DNA from: Allomuricauda sp. | GTDB taxonomy: Bacteria > Bacteroidota > Bacteroidia > Flavobacteriales > Flavobacteriaceae | Reading direction: 5' to 3' | Length of the DNA: 64,000 nucleotides | Assembly: GCF_002699205.1 (NCBI RefSeq) | Contig: NZ_PABT01000052.1 | Span: forward strand, 62,001-126,000 | Part shown: positions 17,596 to 26,005 of the stretch, one piece after another | Numbering within the stretch: the first letter of the stretch is position 1 | Layout: every line of letters starts with the position of its first letter | Made by a program: the position numbers and the translations under genes | The notes under the pieces: generated by a model | Seen by the model: only the letters and a program-made list of their open reading frames with translations | Told to the model about the DNA's origin: nothing | The model's database searches: none

Positions 17596-18573
17596 ATGAG
17601 TCAAAAACCAGAATTCATCAAAAATCTATCTCTCCCCGTAATTGCTGCACCGATGTTCTTGATATCGGGGCCAAAATTAGTGGTTGAATGTTGCAAAAAC
17701 GGCATTGTGGGCACATTTCCAGCCCTTAACCAACGTACCAGTGAAGGTTTTGAGGAATGGCTCATTCAAATTAAATCCGAGTTAAAAACATTTGAAGAGG
17801 AAACCGGTAAAAAAGCTGCCCCTTTTGGGGTCAACTTAGTGGTACACCCAACCAATCCCCGGTTGGAAGCGGATGTAAAGCTTTGTATAAAACACAAAGT
17901 TCCGCTCGTGATCACATCGTTGGGTGCCGTAAGCCAAGTTGTGGATGCCATTCACAGTTATGGGGGTCTGGTATTTCATGATATTATTAAAAAACGCCAT
18001 GCCGAAAAGGCTGCCGAAGCAGGTGTGGACGGACTTATTCTCGTATCTGCTGGAGCGGGTGGCCACGGAGGAACAATAAATCCCATGAGCTTGGTGGCCG
18101 AAGTGAAGAAATTCTTCAATAAAACCATACTTCTTTCAGGATGCATCAGTACTGGAAGGGATATTGCCTCTGCCCTGCAAATGGGGGCAGACCTTGCTTA
18201 TATGGGAACCCGTTTCATCAACACCGAAGAAAGCAAGGCCACGGACGAATATCGCAAGATGATCATTGAAGCCGGTGCCAGCGATGTAATTTATACCGCG
18301 GCCATTTCTGGGGTGCATGCCAATTTCTTGGCAGCCAGTCTCCGGGCAGCCGGAATTTCAGAAGAAGATTTGAAAAAAGATAGAAAAATAGATTTCGGCA
18401 AGGAACTAGATACCGAGGCCAAAGCATGGAAAAATATTTGGTCGGCCGGACAGGGTGTGACCACGATAGACAATGTTCTGCCAGTGTCAAAACTCGTTGA
18501 AAACCTAAAAAGTGAATTTAAGACATCAATAGAGGAGCAAGCCAGTCTTTTAAAGATCTATCCAAAAGAATAA
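17596..18573 (+). CDS. nitronate monooxygenase-family flavoprotein
   Basis: 325-residue TIM-barrel FMN enzyme of the nitronate monooxygenase / 2-nitropropane dioxygenase family. Conserved elements are LPVIAAPMFLISGP at the N-terminus, the phosphate loop AGVDGLILVSAGAGGHGG with the catalytic-region histidine, LLSGCISTGRDIASALQMGADLAYMGTRF, and INTEESKA. It oxidises toxic propionate-3-nitronate or related compounds. The downstream hydrolase gene follows after 21 bases on the same strand, so they are probably cotranscribed. Confidence 0.92.
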   Translation: MSQKPEFIKNLSLPVIAAPMFLISGPKLVVECCKNGIVGTFPALNQRTSEGFEEWLIQIKSELKTFEEETGKKAAPFGVNLVVHPTNPRLEADVKLCIKHKVPLVITSLGAVSQVVDAIHSYGGLVFHDIIKKRHAEKAAEAGVDGLILVSAGAGGHGGTINPMSLVAEVKKFFNKTILLSGCISTGRDIASALQMGADLAYMGTRFINTEESKATDEYRKMIIEAGASDVIYTAAISGVHANFLAASLRAAGISEEDLKKDRKIDFGKELDTEAKAWKNIWSAGQGVTTIDNVLPVSKLVENLKSEFKTSIEEQASLLKIYPKE

Positions 18574-18594
18574 TTTAAAAACAAAATTGCACCA

Positions 18595-19554
18595 ATGCCC
18601 CAAGTCGCTTCCAATTATACACCTCCTTTTTTGTTCAGGAATGGTCACTTCGCAACCATTTACTCGGGCATTATACGATCGGTGAACGGAGTGGTTCAAA
18701 AAAGGGAACGGATCACACTCTCCGATGGGGATTTTTTGGATTTGGATTGGAGCGATTCGCACACCTCCACCCATAAATTGGTGATACTTCTTCATGGATT
18801 GGAGGGAGATGCCCAACGTCCCTACATTACCGGAAGTGCCAAAATACTCAATCAAAATGGATTCGACACTTGTTCGGTAAACTATCGTGGCTGCAGTGGC
18901 GAACCCAATACAAAGTACCGCTCCTATCATTCTGGGGCTACCGAAGATTTAATGGAAGTGCTGGACCATATTCTAAATACCAGAAATTACTCCGAAATTT
19001 ATTTGAAAGGCTTTAGTCTGGGTGGAAATCTTTTGCTCAAATATTTAGGTGAGGGAAACGATGTCCCAAGAGAGTTAAAAGGAGCCGTTGCGGTTTCTGT
19101 ACCTTGTGACCTCCACAGTTCCTGTAAACAATTAATGAGTCCAAAAAATGTGTTGTACGCTATCCGGTTCAAAGGAAATTTATTGGATAAGTTGAGGCAA
19201 AAGCAGACGCTTTTTCCTGAAATGATTTCCGATACCGACATCAAAAAAATCAAGACCTTAAAAGATTTTGATGACATCTATACCAGCAGGGCCCATAATT
19301 TTAAAGATGCTCTGGATTATTACGAGCAATGCAGTTCCCTTCAGTTTTTGCCCAACATCAAGGTGCCCAGTTTAATCATCAATGCCAAGAATGATTCCTT
19401 TTTGGGCCCCGAATGTTTCCCGGTAAAAGAGACGGACAGCAACCCCAAGCTATACCTGGAGACCCCAAATTATGGCGGCCATGTTGGTTTTTGGGGGAAG
19501 AACAATATCACCTATACCGAAAAAAGAGCTTTAGCCTTCTTTAATTCCATTTAA
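18595..19554 (+). CDS. YheT-family alpha/beta hydrolase
   Basis: A 319-residue alpha/beta hydrolase of the YheT/AB hydrolase-1 type. Seen are GHFATIYSG near the N-terminus, the LVILLHGLEGDAQRPY oxyanion-hole strand, and the nucleophile elbow GFSLGGNLLLKYLGE. An acid near IKVPSLIINAKNDSF and a histidine near GGHVGFW complete the triad. The family is a putative carboxylesterase/lipase group without a settled substrate. It follows the nitronate monooxygenase by 21 bases. Confidence 0.92.
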   Translation: MPQVASNYTPPFLFRNGHFATIYSGIIRSVNGVVQKRERITLSDGDFLDLDWSDSHTSTHKLVILLHGLEGDAQRPYITGSAKILNQNGFDTCSVNYRGCSGEPNTKYRSYHSGATEDLMEVLDHILNTRNYSEIYLKGFSLGGNLLLKYLGEGNDVPRELKGAVAVSVPCDLHSSCKQLMSPKNVLYAIRFKGNLLDKLRQKQTLFPEMISDTDIKKIKTLKDFDDIYTSRAHNFKDALDYYEQCSSLQFLPNIKVPSLIINAKNDSFLGPECFPVKETDSNPKLYLETPNYGGHVGFWGKNNITYTEKRALAFFNSI

Positions 19555-19672
19555 ATAAGGTGCGACCAGTAGTCTTTTGTGAGGGGCAAAACAAAAATCA
19601 AGCAAATTATTAACCCCTAATTACCTATCTTAGTGCCTACATTTACATAAACAAATTCCAATAGCATCCAGA

Positions 19673-20152
19673 ATGAAAAAAATTGTAATATTCTTGGCCC
19701 TAGGTGCCTTGATAACAAGTTGCGGCGAAAAAAAAGAAGAAAAGAAAGATGGCTTTGAAGTAAGCCGCACCAAAACTGAAGATACCAAAGCGGAGACCAA
19801 GGAAAGTGTACCGGTCGACTTGGACAATAAAGGTGTTGGTCCGATAACAAATGTGGAGTTCCCCGAAGAAATCAACGACGAAATGGTTGCTCGTGGCAAG
19901 GCTAAATTTGATGCCATCTGCGTGGCATGCCACATGATAGACAAACGTATGATAGGTCCCGCACTTAAAGGAGTTTATGATAGAAGGAGCCCAGAATGGG
20001 TAATGAATATGATTCTGAATCCTGATGGAATGCTAAAAGAAGACCCTATTGCCAAGGCATTGCTCAAAGAGTATAACAATGCAATCATGCTGAACCAAAA
20101 TTTGACGGAGGACGAGGCCAGGGATATTGCCGAATATCTGAGAACCCTCTAA
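19673..20152 (+). CDS. lipoprotein c-type cytochrome
   Basis: A 159-residue protein with a lipoprotein signal (MKKIVIFLALGALITSCGEK, Cys17), a charged KE-rich linker (18-60), then a single-heme cytochrome c domain. CVACH (83-87) binds heme, and a distal methionine is likely in the AIMLNQNLTEDEA region. It would be anchored to the periplasmic face of a membrane and carry electrons. Helix 5 is visible as LTEDEARDIAEYLRTL. It is a single gene followed by an intrinsic terminator; its partner oxidase is not in the window. Confidence 0.92.
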   Translation: MKKIVIFLALGALITSCGEKKEEKKDGFEVSRTKTEDTKAETKESVPVDLDNKGVGPITNVEFPEEINDEMVARGKAKFDAICVACHMIDKRMIGPALKGVYDRRSPEWVMNMILNPDGMLKEDPIAKALLKEYNNAIMLNQNLTEDEARDIAEYLRTL

Positions 20153-20171
20153 CAAAAGTTTAATTATATAT

Positions 20172-20212
20172 AAAAGCCGTTGTTTTTAATAAAAAACAGC
20201 GGCTTTTTTTTT
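20172..20212 (+). terminator. intrinsic terminator after the cytochrome c gene
   Basis: AAAAGCCGTTG pairs with CAGCGGCTTTT (one G-U pair), a 14-base loop of mostly A and T, and eight Ts follow. It lies 20 bases after the cytochrome c stop. Confidence 0.8.
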
Positions 20213-20240
20213 ATCTTATCCATATCACAAACCTTGAACT

Positions 20241-20948
20241 ATGAAAAAAATTGTAATTCTAGCACTTTATTGTTTATCCTTCCCCGTTCTTTGTTCGCAA
20301 GACCTACAAGGAGCCTGGGAATCTACCCGAACCAATGAAGAGGAAGTGGAAATACAGTATATCGCCATTTTTTCCGGCGACTTTGTTTCCGAAGCCTTTT
20401 TCGAGAAAGCCAATGGGAAATTTAAAGGCACTTGGGGAGGCAGTTTTTCCGCCAAGGACAATAAATTCACCCACACTTATGAATATGCTTCGTTCGACCC
20501 TGAATTGGTTGGAACCAGTCGTAGCATACCTTATGAACTTAAGGATGGTAAACTCCACATGGCAGATAAAGTTTGGAACCGTATTGATGACGGAACTCCG
20601 GGCGATCTTTTCGGAGCATGGCTTATTTCTGGAAGAAAACGCGATGGTGAAATTGTGCGTCGCGATACCTCTGGCCCCAGAAAGACCATGAAAATATTGT
20701 CCGGGACCCGTTTCCAATGGATAGCCTACAATACCGAAACCAAACAATTTATGGGAACTGGTGGAGGTACCTATACCACAGTTGATGGCAAATACACAGA
20801 AAACATTGGATTCTTTTCCAGGGATGACTCCCGTGTTGGCGCCAGTTTACAGTTCAATTATGAACTAAAGGATGGCGATTGGCACCATTCTGGGCTGAGC
20901 AGCAAGGGAAAACCAATTTATGAAGTATGGAGCATAAGAACTAAATAG
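20241..20948 (+). CDS. secreted protein with two tandem lipocalin-like modules
   Basis: A 235-residue protein with a signal peptide (MKKIVILALYCLSFPVLCSQ). The mature part is an internal duplication: LQGAWEST and DLFGAWLIS open two halves (about 21-120 and 125-235), each followed by a GTWGGSFS/GTGGGTYT strand, an aromatic EYASFDP/GFFSRDD stretch and YELKDGKLH / YELKDGDWHHSG. Each half looks like a lipocalin-type small beta barrel. Function unknown; a ligand-binding envelope protein is the natural guess. It starts 28 bases after the cytochrome terminator. Confidence 0.75.
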   Translation: MKKIVILALYCLSFPVLCSQDLQGAWESTRTNEEEVEIQYIAIFSGDFVSEAFFEKANGKFKGTWGGSFSAKDNKFTHTYEYASFDPELVGTSRSIPYELKDGKLHMADKVWNRIDDGTPGDLFGAWLISGRKRDGEIVRRDTSGPRKTMKILSGTRFQWIAYNTETKQFMGTGGGTYTTVDGKYTENIGFFSRDDSRVGASLQFNYELKDGDWHHSGLSSKGKPIYEVWSIRTK

Positions 20949-21043
20949 GCACAGGACAAGTTTTTATAATAACCAGTTGATTGTAGGGATGTCTTTCATA
21001 TTTTTTAGTAATTTTCTGATATATAAACCATTATCTATAAAAA

Positions 21044-21463
21044 ATGAAACTCTCAATCATGCTTTTTTTCTCAGGTATGCTGTTGGCTGAATCTTGTGAT
21101 ACTCCAAAATCAAATGAAGAAGCATTGTACGGACACTCTTGGGAACTAGAGTATATTTCCGGACCACGTATTGCCTTTGACGCCCTATTCCCTGAAAAAA
21201 AACCATATCTAAACTTTGATAAAGACTCTGGTAAGGTAACAGGTTCCGACAGTTGCAACGGTTACTCGGCTGATTTTGAACTAAGCGAAAACTCCATTGT
21301 TTTCGGCAATCCAAATCCAACTACCATGATGTTCTGTGGTGGAAGTGAACGTCATTTTTTGGAAATGATGAAAAAAATAGATGGATACTCTTTCAAGGGT
21401 GGCAAACTCAATCTTTTGCTTGGTGAAATACCAATGATGCGTTTCAAAAAAGTTAAATTATGA
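21044..21463 (+). CDS. META-domain lipoprotein
   Basis: A 139-residue protein with an N-terminal signal (MKLSIMLFFSGMLLAESC, Cys18 the likely lipid site). It is followed by a META domain of the HslJ type: YGHSWELEYISGPRI, SDSCNGYSADFELSENSI and TMMFCGGSERHFLEMM. META domains occur in stress- or motility-related outer-membrane lipoproteins. The stop overlaps the start of the next lipoprotein by four bases (ATGA), and that gene also ends in a META domain, so this is a tandem pair. Confidence 0.88.
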   Translation: MKLSIMLFFSGMLLAESCDTPKSNEEALYGHSWELEYISGPRIAFDALFPEKKPYLNFDKDSGKVTGSDSCNGYSADFELSENSIVFGNPNPTTMMFCGGSERHFLEMMKKIDGYSFKGGKLNLLLGEIPMMRFKKVKL

Positions 21464-22284
21464 AAAAAATATTTATCTTGAATTGTGCCTTTTTTTTGTT
21501 TCTCGGCTGTATAGAAAAGAAAAAACAAGAACCTTCTGAACCAGAGTCAACAAAAGAAACCATAACAGATACCGTACAAGCGGAGGAAAAAACAAGGGCA
21601 ATGGAACCGATTGCAGCAAAAATTGATGGAAGTTACTTTAAAGCAACGGGGACCGAACCTTTTTGGGGACTCAAAATATATGACGACAAAGTTGAGCTCA
21701 AGACAACGGAGGATACCATTCAAACACCTACCACCGAACCCATAAAAGCACAGGATTCCAACATCGCCATGTACCGAATCCAAACTGAAGCTACGGCCCT
21801 GGACATCATTATTGCCCATAAAGAATGTACCAATGCCATGTCCGGCGAGGTTTCTCCATATACCGTAACCATTTCATATAAAAACACAGCGGAGGAAGAG
21901 ACCCAAGTGTTCGAAGGATGTGGTTCTTACATTACCGACTACCGTTTGCATGATATTTGGGCGTTGGAAGAACTCAAAGGATCTGTTGTAAGCAAGGAAG
22001 ATTTTAATGGAAGTGATGTCCCAAATATGGAAATCAACATCAATAACAATCGTTTTTCTGGTTTTTCGGGCTGTAACCGAATGACCGGGAGCCTTTTTTA
22101 TGAAAAAGATATATTACGCTTCACTCAAGTGGCTTCTACCCGAATGGCCTGTCCAAACATGGAAAAAGAATCCGAGTTTTTGACGGCGCTACAAGCCAGT
22201 ACAAAGTATAAAGTTGAAAATAATAGGCTCTATCTATCCAATGGTTCCGAAGAAAAGTTATTGGTGTTCAAAAAAATTGACTGA
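21460..22284 (+). CDS. lipoprotein with COG3650-like and META domains
   Basis: A 274-residue lipoprotein: MKKIFILNCAFFLFLGC gives the lipidated Cys17, then a charged linker. The middle part FKATGTEPFWGLKIYDD (about residues 66-82) resembles the COG3650 'membrane-bound' domain. The C-terminal half (about 165-274) is a META domain: GVPNMEINI-type strands, FSGFSGCNRMTGSLFYE and MACPNMEKESEFLTALQ. The start overlaps the preceding META gene by four bases and the two are surely translated together. Function unknown; envelope stress is a family-based guess. Confidence 0.87.
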   Translation: MKKIFILNCAFFLFLGCIEKKKQEPSEPESTKETITDTVQAEEKTRAMEPIAAKIDGSYFKATGTEPFWGLKIYDDKVELKTTEDTIQTPTTEPIKAQDSNIAMYRIQTEATALDIIIAHKECTNAMSGEVSPYTVTISYKNTAEEETQVFEGCGSYITDYRLHDIWALEELKGSVVSKEDFNGSDVPNMEININNNRFSGFSGCNRMTGSLFYEKDILRFTQVASTRMACPNMEKESEFLTALQASTKYKVENNRLYLSNGSEEKLLVFKKID

Positions 22285-22350
22285 TCTTGAAAACCCTATT
22301 TTGTTTTACGATTTTAATCGTTTTAACCTTCTTAAACCAAAACCCAAGAA

Positions 22351-22878
22351 ATGGAATTGCCCTATAAAGAAATTCCCTCTTATCCTGTAGATTACAGTGC
22401 AGGTAATGTTGTATCCAGAATGATTGACGGGTTGGGGTACCGGTATTATTGGGCCACAGAAGGGTTGACCGAAAAGGATCTGGCCTACAAACCATCAAAA
22501 GATGGCCGTACTATTTTGGAAACTTTGGAACACATCCATACGTTGTCCAACAATATCTTATTGGCTCCTGATACAAAAGCATTTGAAAAGCCCCGAAATC
22601 CACCCAAATACACTTATGGAGAGCTACGCGCATTCACCTTGAAAAATTTAAACGCAGCAAGCAACAAAGTTTTGGGTAAAAGCTCCAAAGAATTGGAAAA
22701 CTTCAAAGTAATCTTTAAGCAAAGGGACAAAACATTTGAATTCCCCTATTGGAACATGATCAATGGTATGATCTCGGACTGTATTCACCATACGGGCCAA
22801 ATTGTATTGATGCGCCGAGCAAGTGGGAACCCTCAACATGGCAAGGTAAACGTCTTTTTGGGGAAAAATAGGGATTAA
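22351..22878 (+). CDS. DinB-family protein
   Basis: A 175-residue four-helix protein of the DinB superfamily. LEHIHTLSNNIL (about residues 53-64), MINGMISDCIHHTGQIVLMRR (about 135-155) and the flanking arginines carry the metal-binding histidines. It is 66 bases after the META lipoprotein pair and 9 bases before the convergent SulP gene. Together with the gene at 14351 this gives two divergent DinB paralogues in the window. The reaction is unknown. Confidence 0.87.
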   Translation: MELPYKEIPSYPVDYSAGNVVSRMIDGLGYRYYWATEGLTEKDLAYKPSKDGRTILETLEHIHTLSNNILLAPDTKAFEKPRNPPKYTYGELRAFTLKNLNAASNKVLGKSSKELENFKVIFKQRDKTFEFPYWNMINGMISDCIHHTGQIVLMRRASGNPQHGKVNVFLGKNRD

Positions 22879-22887
22879 CCAAATCTT

Positions 22888-24414
22888 TTATTTGTCCACC
22901 GCGACTTTATAGGTTGGGTCTTCCATAACGTTTACCTCTATGATATCATCAGCATTGGCAAGCAATCGCCTACAGTCCGGGCTCAAGTGCTTTAGATGCA
23001 CTTTTTTACCAACTTTTCGGTAACGTTCGGTGATTTTGTTCACAGCCTCAATAGCAGACATATCCACCAATCTACTCTCTGCAAAGTCGATTACCACTTC
23101 GTCCGGATCATTGAGCACATCAAACTTTTCCGCAAACAATGTGGTGCTTCCAAAGAACAAAGGCCCATAGATTTCATAGTGTTTTACTCCTTCGTCATCA
23201 ATGCTTTTTCTGGCACGAATACGTTTTGCGTTGTCCCATGCAAAAACCAAAGCGGAAATAATGACCCCTACCAAAACGGCCAATGCCAAATTATGGAGAA
23301 AAACCGTTACAAGGGTTACCAGGACCATCACCAGGACATCGGATTTTGGCATACGACGGAAAGTTTTTAAACTCGCCCATTCAAAGGTTCCCAAAGCCAC
23401 CATGATCATAAGGCCCGTAAGGGCAGCCATGGGCACTCTTTCAATCAAACTGGAACCAAACATGATGAACACCAACAGCATCAAAGCGGCAACAATTCCA
23501 GAAAGCCTTGCTCTTGCTCCGTTAGAGGTGTTTATCAAACTTTGTCCGATCATGGCACAACCTCCCATCCCGGAGAACAATCCAGAGAGAATGTTAGCCG
23601 TTCCTTGGGCGATAGCTTCTTTATTTCCCCTACCTCGGGTCTCGGTTATTTCGTCAATAATGTTTAGGGTCAAAAGACTTTCAATCAAACCAACTCCCGC
23701 CATGATTGCCGCAAAGGGAAATATAATCTGCAGGGTTTCCAATGTAAAAGGAAGATCAGGAATATGAAAAGGGGGAAATGTTCCCTGAATAGAAGCAATG
23801 TCACCTATCGTTCTAGTGTCCAATCCAAAGAAAAATACAATCCCAAATACCAAAAGTATAGCCGCCAAAGATGCAGGTATTGCCTTTGTTAGTCTGGGAA
23901 GTCCCCAAATCACAACCATGGTCAACAGTACCAATCCGAGAAATATATACAACGTGCTACCGGTCAACCATTCTCCATCAACCGTTTTAAACTGGCTCAT
24001 CTGTGACATAAAAATAATTATGGCCAACCCGTTCACAAATCCGAAGATTACAGGATGGGGTACCAAACGCATCAATTTTCCAAGTCGAAGAAAACCTGCA
24101 AGCATCTGTAGAATTCCGGCAAGAATTACGGCAGCGAAAACATATTCTACCCCATATTGCTTGGCCAAACTCACAATAACCACGGCAATGGCCCCAGTGG
24201 CACCGGAAATCATTCCAGGTCTGCCCCCTAAGATTGAGGTGACCAATCCCATAACAAATGCGGCATATAAACCGGTCAGGGGGGACAATCCGGCAATAAG
24301 GGCAAATGCGATGGCTTCGGGCACCAAGGCAAGTGCTACGGTTAAGCCCGATAAAATTTCTGTGCGATAGTTTACTTTTTGTGAAAAATCAAAAAGGTTG
24401 AGATACTTTTTCAT
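22888..24414 (-). CDS. SulP-family anion transporter with STAS domain
   Basis: A 508-residue SLC26/SulP inner-membrane transporter for sulfate, bicarbonate or similar anions. A run of hydrophobic segments spans about residues 20-390 with the family's LVPEAIAFALIAGLSPLTGLYAAF start and LFSGMGGCAMIGQSLINTSNGARARLSG (about 280-307). A C-terminal STAS domain (about 415-500) is marked by VVIDFAESRLVDMSAIEAV. It is one of three SulP proteins in the window; the other two sit beside a carbonic anhydrase. It stands alone, convergent with the DinB gene. Confidence 0.95.
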   Translation of the reverse strand: MKKYLNLFDFSQKVNYRTEILSGLTVALALVPEAIAFALIAGLSPLTGLYAAFVMGLVTSILGGRPGMISGATGAIAVVIVSLAKQYGVEYVFAAVILAGILQMLAGFLRLGKLMRLVPHPVIFGFVNGLAIIIFMSQMSQFKTVDGEWLTGSTLYIFLGLVLLTMVVIWGLPRLTKAIPASLAAILLVFGIVFFFGLDTRTIGDIASIQGTFPPFHIPDLPFTLETLQIIFPFAAIMAGVGLIESLLTLNIIDEITETRGRGNKEAIAQGTANILSGLFSGMGGCAMIGQSLINTSNGARARLSGIVAALMLLVFIMFGSSLIERVPMAALTGLMIMVALGTFEWASLKTFRRMPKSDVLVMVLVTLVTVFLHNLALAVLVGVIISALVFAWDNAKRIRARKSIDDEGVKHYEIYGPLFFGSTTLFAEKFDVLNDPDEVVIDFAESRLVDMSAIEAVNKITERYRKVGKKVHLKHLSPDCRRLLANADDIIEVNVMEDPTYKVAVDK

Positions 24415-24590
24415 GGCTTATTTCTTGAAGCGGGCAAAAGTAGCACTATTAAATACAAGTCCCTAATTGCCCAGGGATTTTTAAGGATTTGATAATCTAT
24501 CTGTTAGTCAAGCCAATAACTTTTTTGCCAAGCGGACATAATTTTAAATTTTCGCACATGGGCCAGCATTTGACCATACAATCTGTTTAC

Positions 24591-24632
24591 AAAAAAGAAC
24601 CGCCCCGAGCTAGGTTGCCCAGGGCGATTCTT
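24591..24632 (-). terminator. hairpin in the SulP-gpsA gap, terminator-like on the minus strand
   Basis: AAGAACCGCCC pairs with GGGCGATTCTT (one mismatch) around an 18-base loop. On the minus strand it is followed by TTCTTTTTTG, so it would end transcription coming from the small ORF at 24676-24771. It could instead be a standalone small RNA's 3' hairpin. Confidence 0.55.
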
Positions 24633-24675
24633 AACTAAATAACCAACCAAAAAAACTGTTTGTATAGTCGAACAA

Positions 24676-24771
24676 CTACGTTCTTCCTAACATATTTCGT
24701 GGACGGGCAACATTCAATACAGGATTGTTGGTCTTTGAACGTTTTTTACCTGCCCCGTCATTGGACTTCAA
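24676..24771 (-). CDS. possible 31-residue basic peptide, TTG start
   Basis: From a TTG at 24771 to a TAG at 24676 the minus strand encodes a peptide beginning KSNDGAGKKRSKTNN and ending in ARPRNMLGRT: basic, low-complexity and glycine/asparagine-rich. There is no ATG in frame upstream of a stop, so a start codon would have to be TTG. It is followed after about 45 bases by the terminator-like hairpin at 24591-24632. I do not recognise it; the protein-like composition and the hairpin make it worth noting, but it may be chance. Confidence 0.25.
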   Translation of the reverse strand: MKSNDGAGKKRSKTNNPVLNVARPRNMLGRT

Positions 24772-25003
24772 ATCTAAATGTATCCTCTTCCTCTAAATTC
24801 ATCTACTTTCCCACTGGATACATGGTACAACTCCATTGTACCTTTATTGATAACGTATAGCTCAAAATAATCATTGTACAAGAAGTCATAATCCAGTGTT
24901 AAAGTTTACAATATTCATCATGTTCTTTTATTATCCATTTGATAATCAATTTAAAAACAGGCTGATGAATTTATTTTTTAGCTTTACACCCTAATTTGAA
25001 TGC

Positions 25004-26005
25004 ATGAAAGACAAACCTACATTTGGAGTTTTAGGAGGCGGAAGCTGGGGAACGGCCATTGTAAAAATGCTGACGGAAAATTTGGACAAAGTAAATTGGT
25101 ATATGCGAAGCGACTCAGCGATTCGGCATATTCAAAATGAAGGTCACAATCCCAACTATTTAAGTTCGGTTGAGTTTGATGTGGAACAACTCGCCATGAG
25201 CCATGATATCAATAAAATTGTTGAAGCGTCCGATGTACTAATTTTTGTGATTCCTTCTGCTTTTTTGGACAGGGAACTTCAAAATTTGACGGTTTCACTT
25301 AAAGATAAAATCATTTTTTCTGCTATAAAGGGCATCGTTCCAGAAAGCGGATTGATCGTGGGCGAACATTTTCATGAGAAATATGACATTCCCTTGAAGA
25401 ACATTGGGGTAATCACGGGACCGTGCCATGCCGAGGAAGTTGCCTTGGAGCGATTATCCTACCTTACCATTGCCTGTGCCGATGCTGACAAGGCCAAGAT
25501 GGTGGCCAAAAACTTAAGGAGCGATTATATCCGTACCAAGATATCGGATGATATCATAGGCACGGAATACGCCGCCATGCTAAAGAATATTTATGCCATT
25601 GCGGCAGGTATTGCCCACGGACTCGGGTACGGGGACAATTTTCAAAGTGTGCTGATGAGCAATGCCATTCGGGAGATGAAACGGTTTATTGACAAGGTGT
25701 ACAAAATGAAACGGAACATCAATGCATCGGCCTATTTGGGTGATTTGTTGGTTACGGGGTATTCCACCTTTAGTAGAAACCGTATGTTCGGGAATATGAT
25801 CGGCAAGGGCTACACGGTTAAAAGTGCCATGATGGAAATGAACATGGTGGCCGAAGGCTATTATGCCACCAAAAGTGCCCATGACCTTATGGACAAACTG
25901 CAGAAAAAGTCTAAAACACCCATTATCAATGCCGTCTACCAAATACTCTATAAAAATAAGGACCCGAAAAAAGTTTTTGAAAAGTTGACGGAGAAGTTGG
26001 ATTAA
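25004..26005 (+). CDS. gpsA: glycerol-3-phosphate dehydrogenase [NAD(P)+]
   Basis: Makes sn-glycerol 3-phosphate from dihydroxyacetone phosphate for phospholipid synthesis, in the cytoplasm. The 333-residue protein has the dinucleotide-binding motif FGVLGGGSWGTAI at residues 7-19, then KGIVPES and LKNIYAIAAGIAHGLGYGDNFQS, which carries the catalytic lysine at the AAMLKN loop. It is convergent with glpD, overlapping four bases at the stops (26002-26005), so the synthesis and oxidation enzymes for glycerol-3-phosphate sit tail to tail. A TAGCTTTA box just upstream is a plausible -7 element. Confidence 0.95.
   Translation: MKDKPTFGVLGGGSWGTAIVKMLTENLDKVNWYMRSDSAIRHIQNEGHNPNYLSSVEFDVEQLAMSHDINKIVEASDVLIFVIPSAFLDRELQNLTVSLKDKIIFSAIKGIVPESGLIVGEHFHEKYDIPLKNIGVITGPCHAEEVALERLSYLTIACADADKAKMVAKNLRSDYIRTKISDDIIGTEYAAMLKNIYAIAAGIAHGLGYGDNFQSVLMSNAIREMKRFIDKVYKMKRNINASAYLGDLLVTGYSTFSRNRMFGNMIGKGYTVKSAMMEMNMVAEGYYATKSAHDLMDKLQKKSKTPIINAVYQILYKNKDPKKVFEKLTEKLD

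Larger units (their letters stand above)
24415..25003. other. 590-bp intergenic region, SulP to gpsA
   Basis: This stretch divides the divergent SulP gene from gpsA. It holds a GC-rich hairpin at 24591-24632 (plus strand), a possible 31-residue basic peptide on the minus strand (24676-24771) just upstream of that hairpin, and a leader-like AACTAAATAACCAACC sequence. A TAGCTTTA box 25 bases before gpsA may be its -7 element. There is no long ORF with coding character. Confidence 0.6.

Noticed and set aside
24660..24860. 66-codon plus-strand frame in the SulP-gpsA gap
   Set aside because: No features in the translation and it overlaps the better candidate on the other strand; treated as chance.
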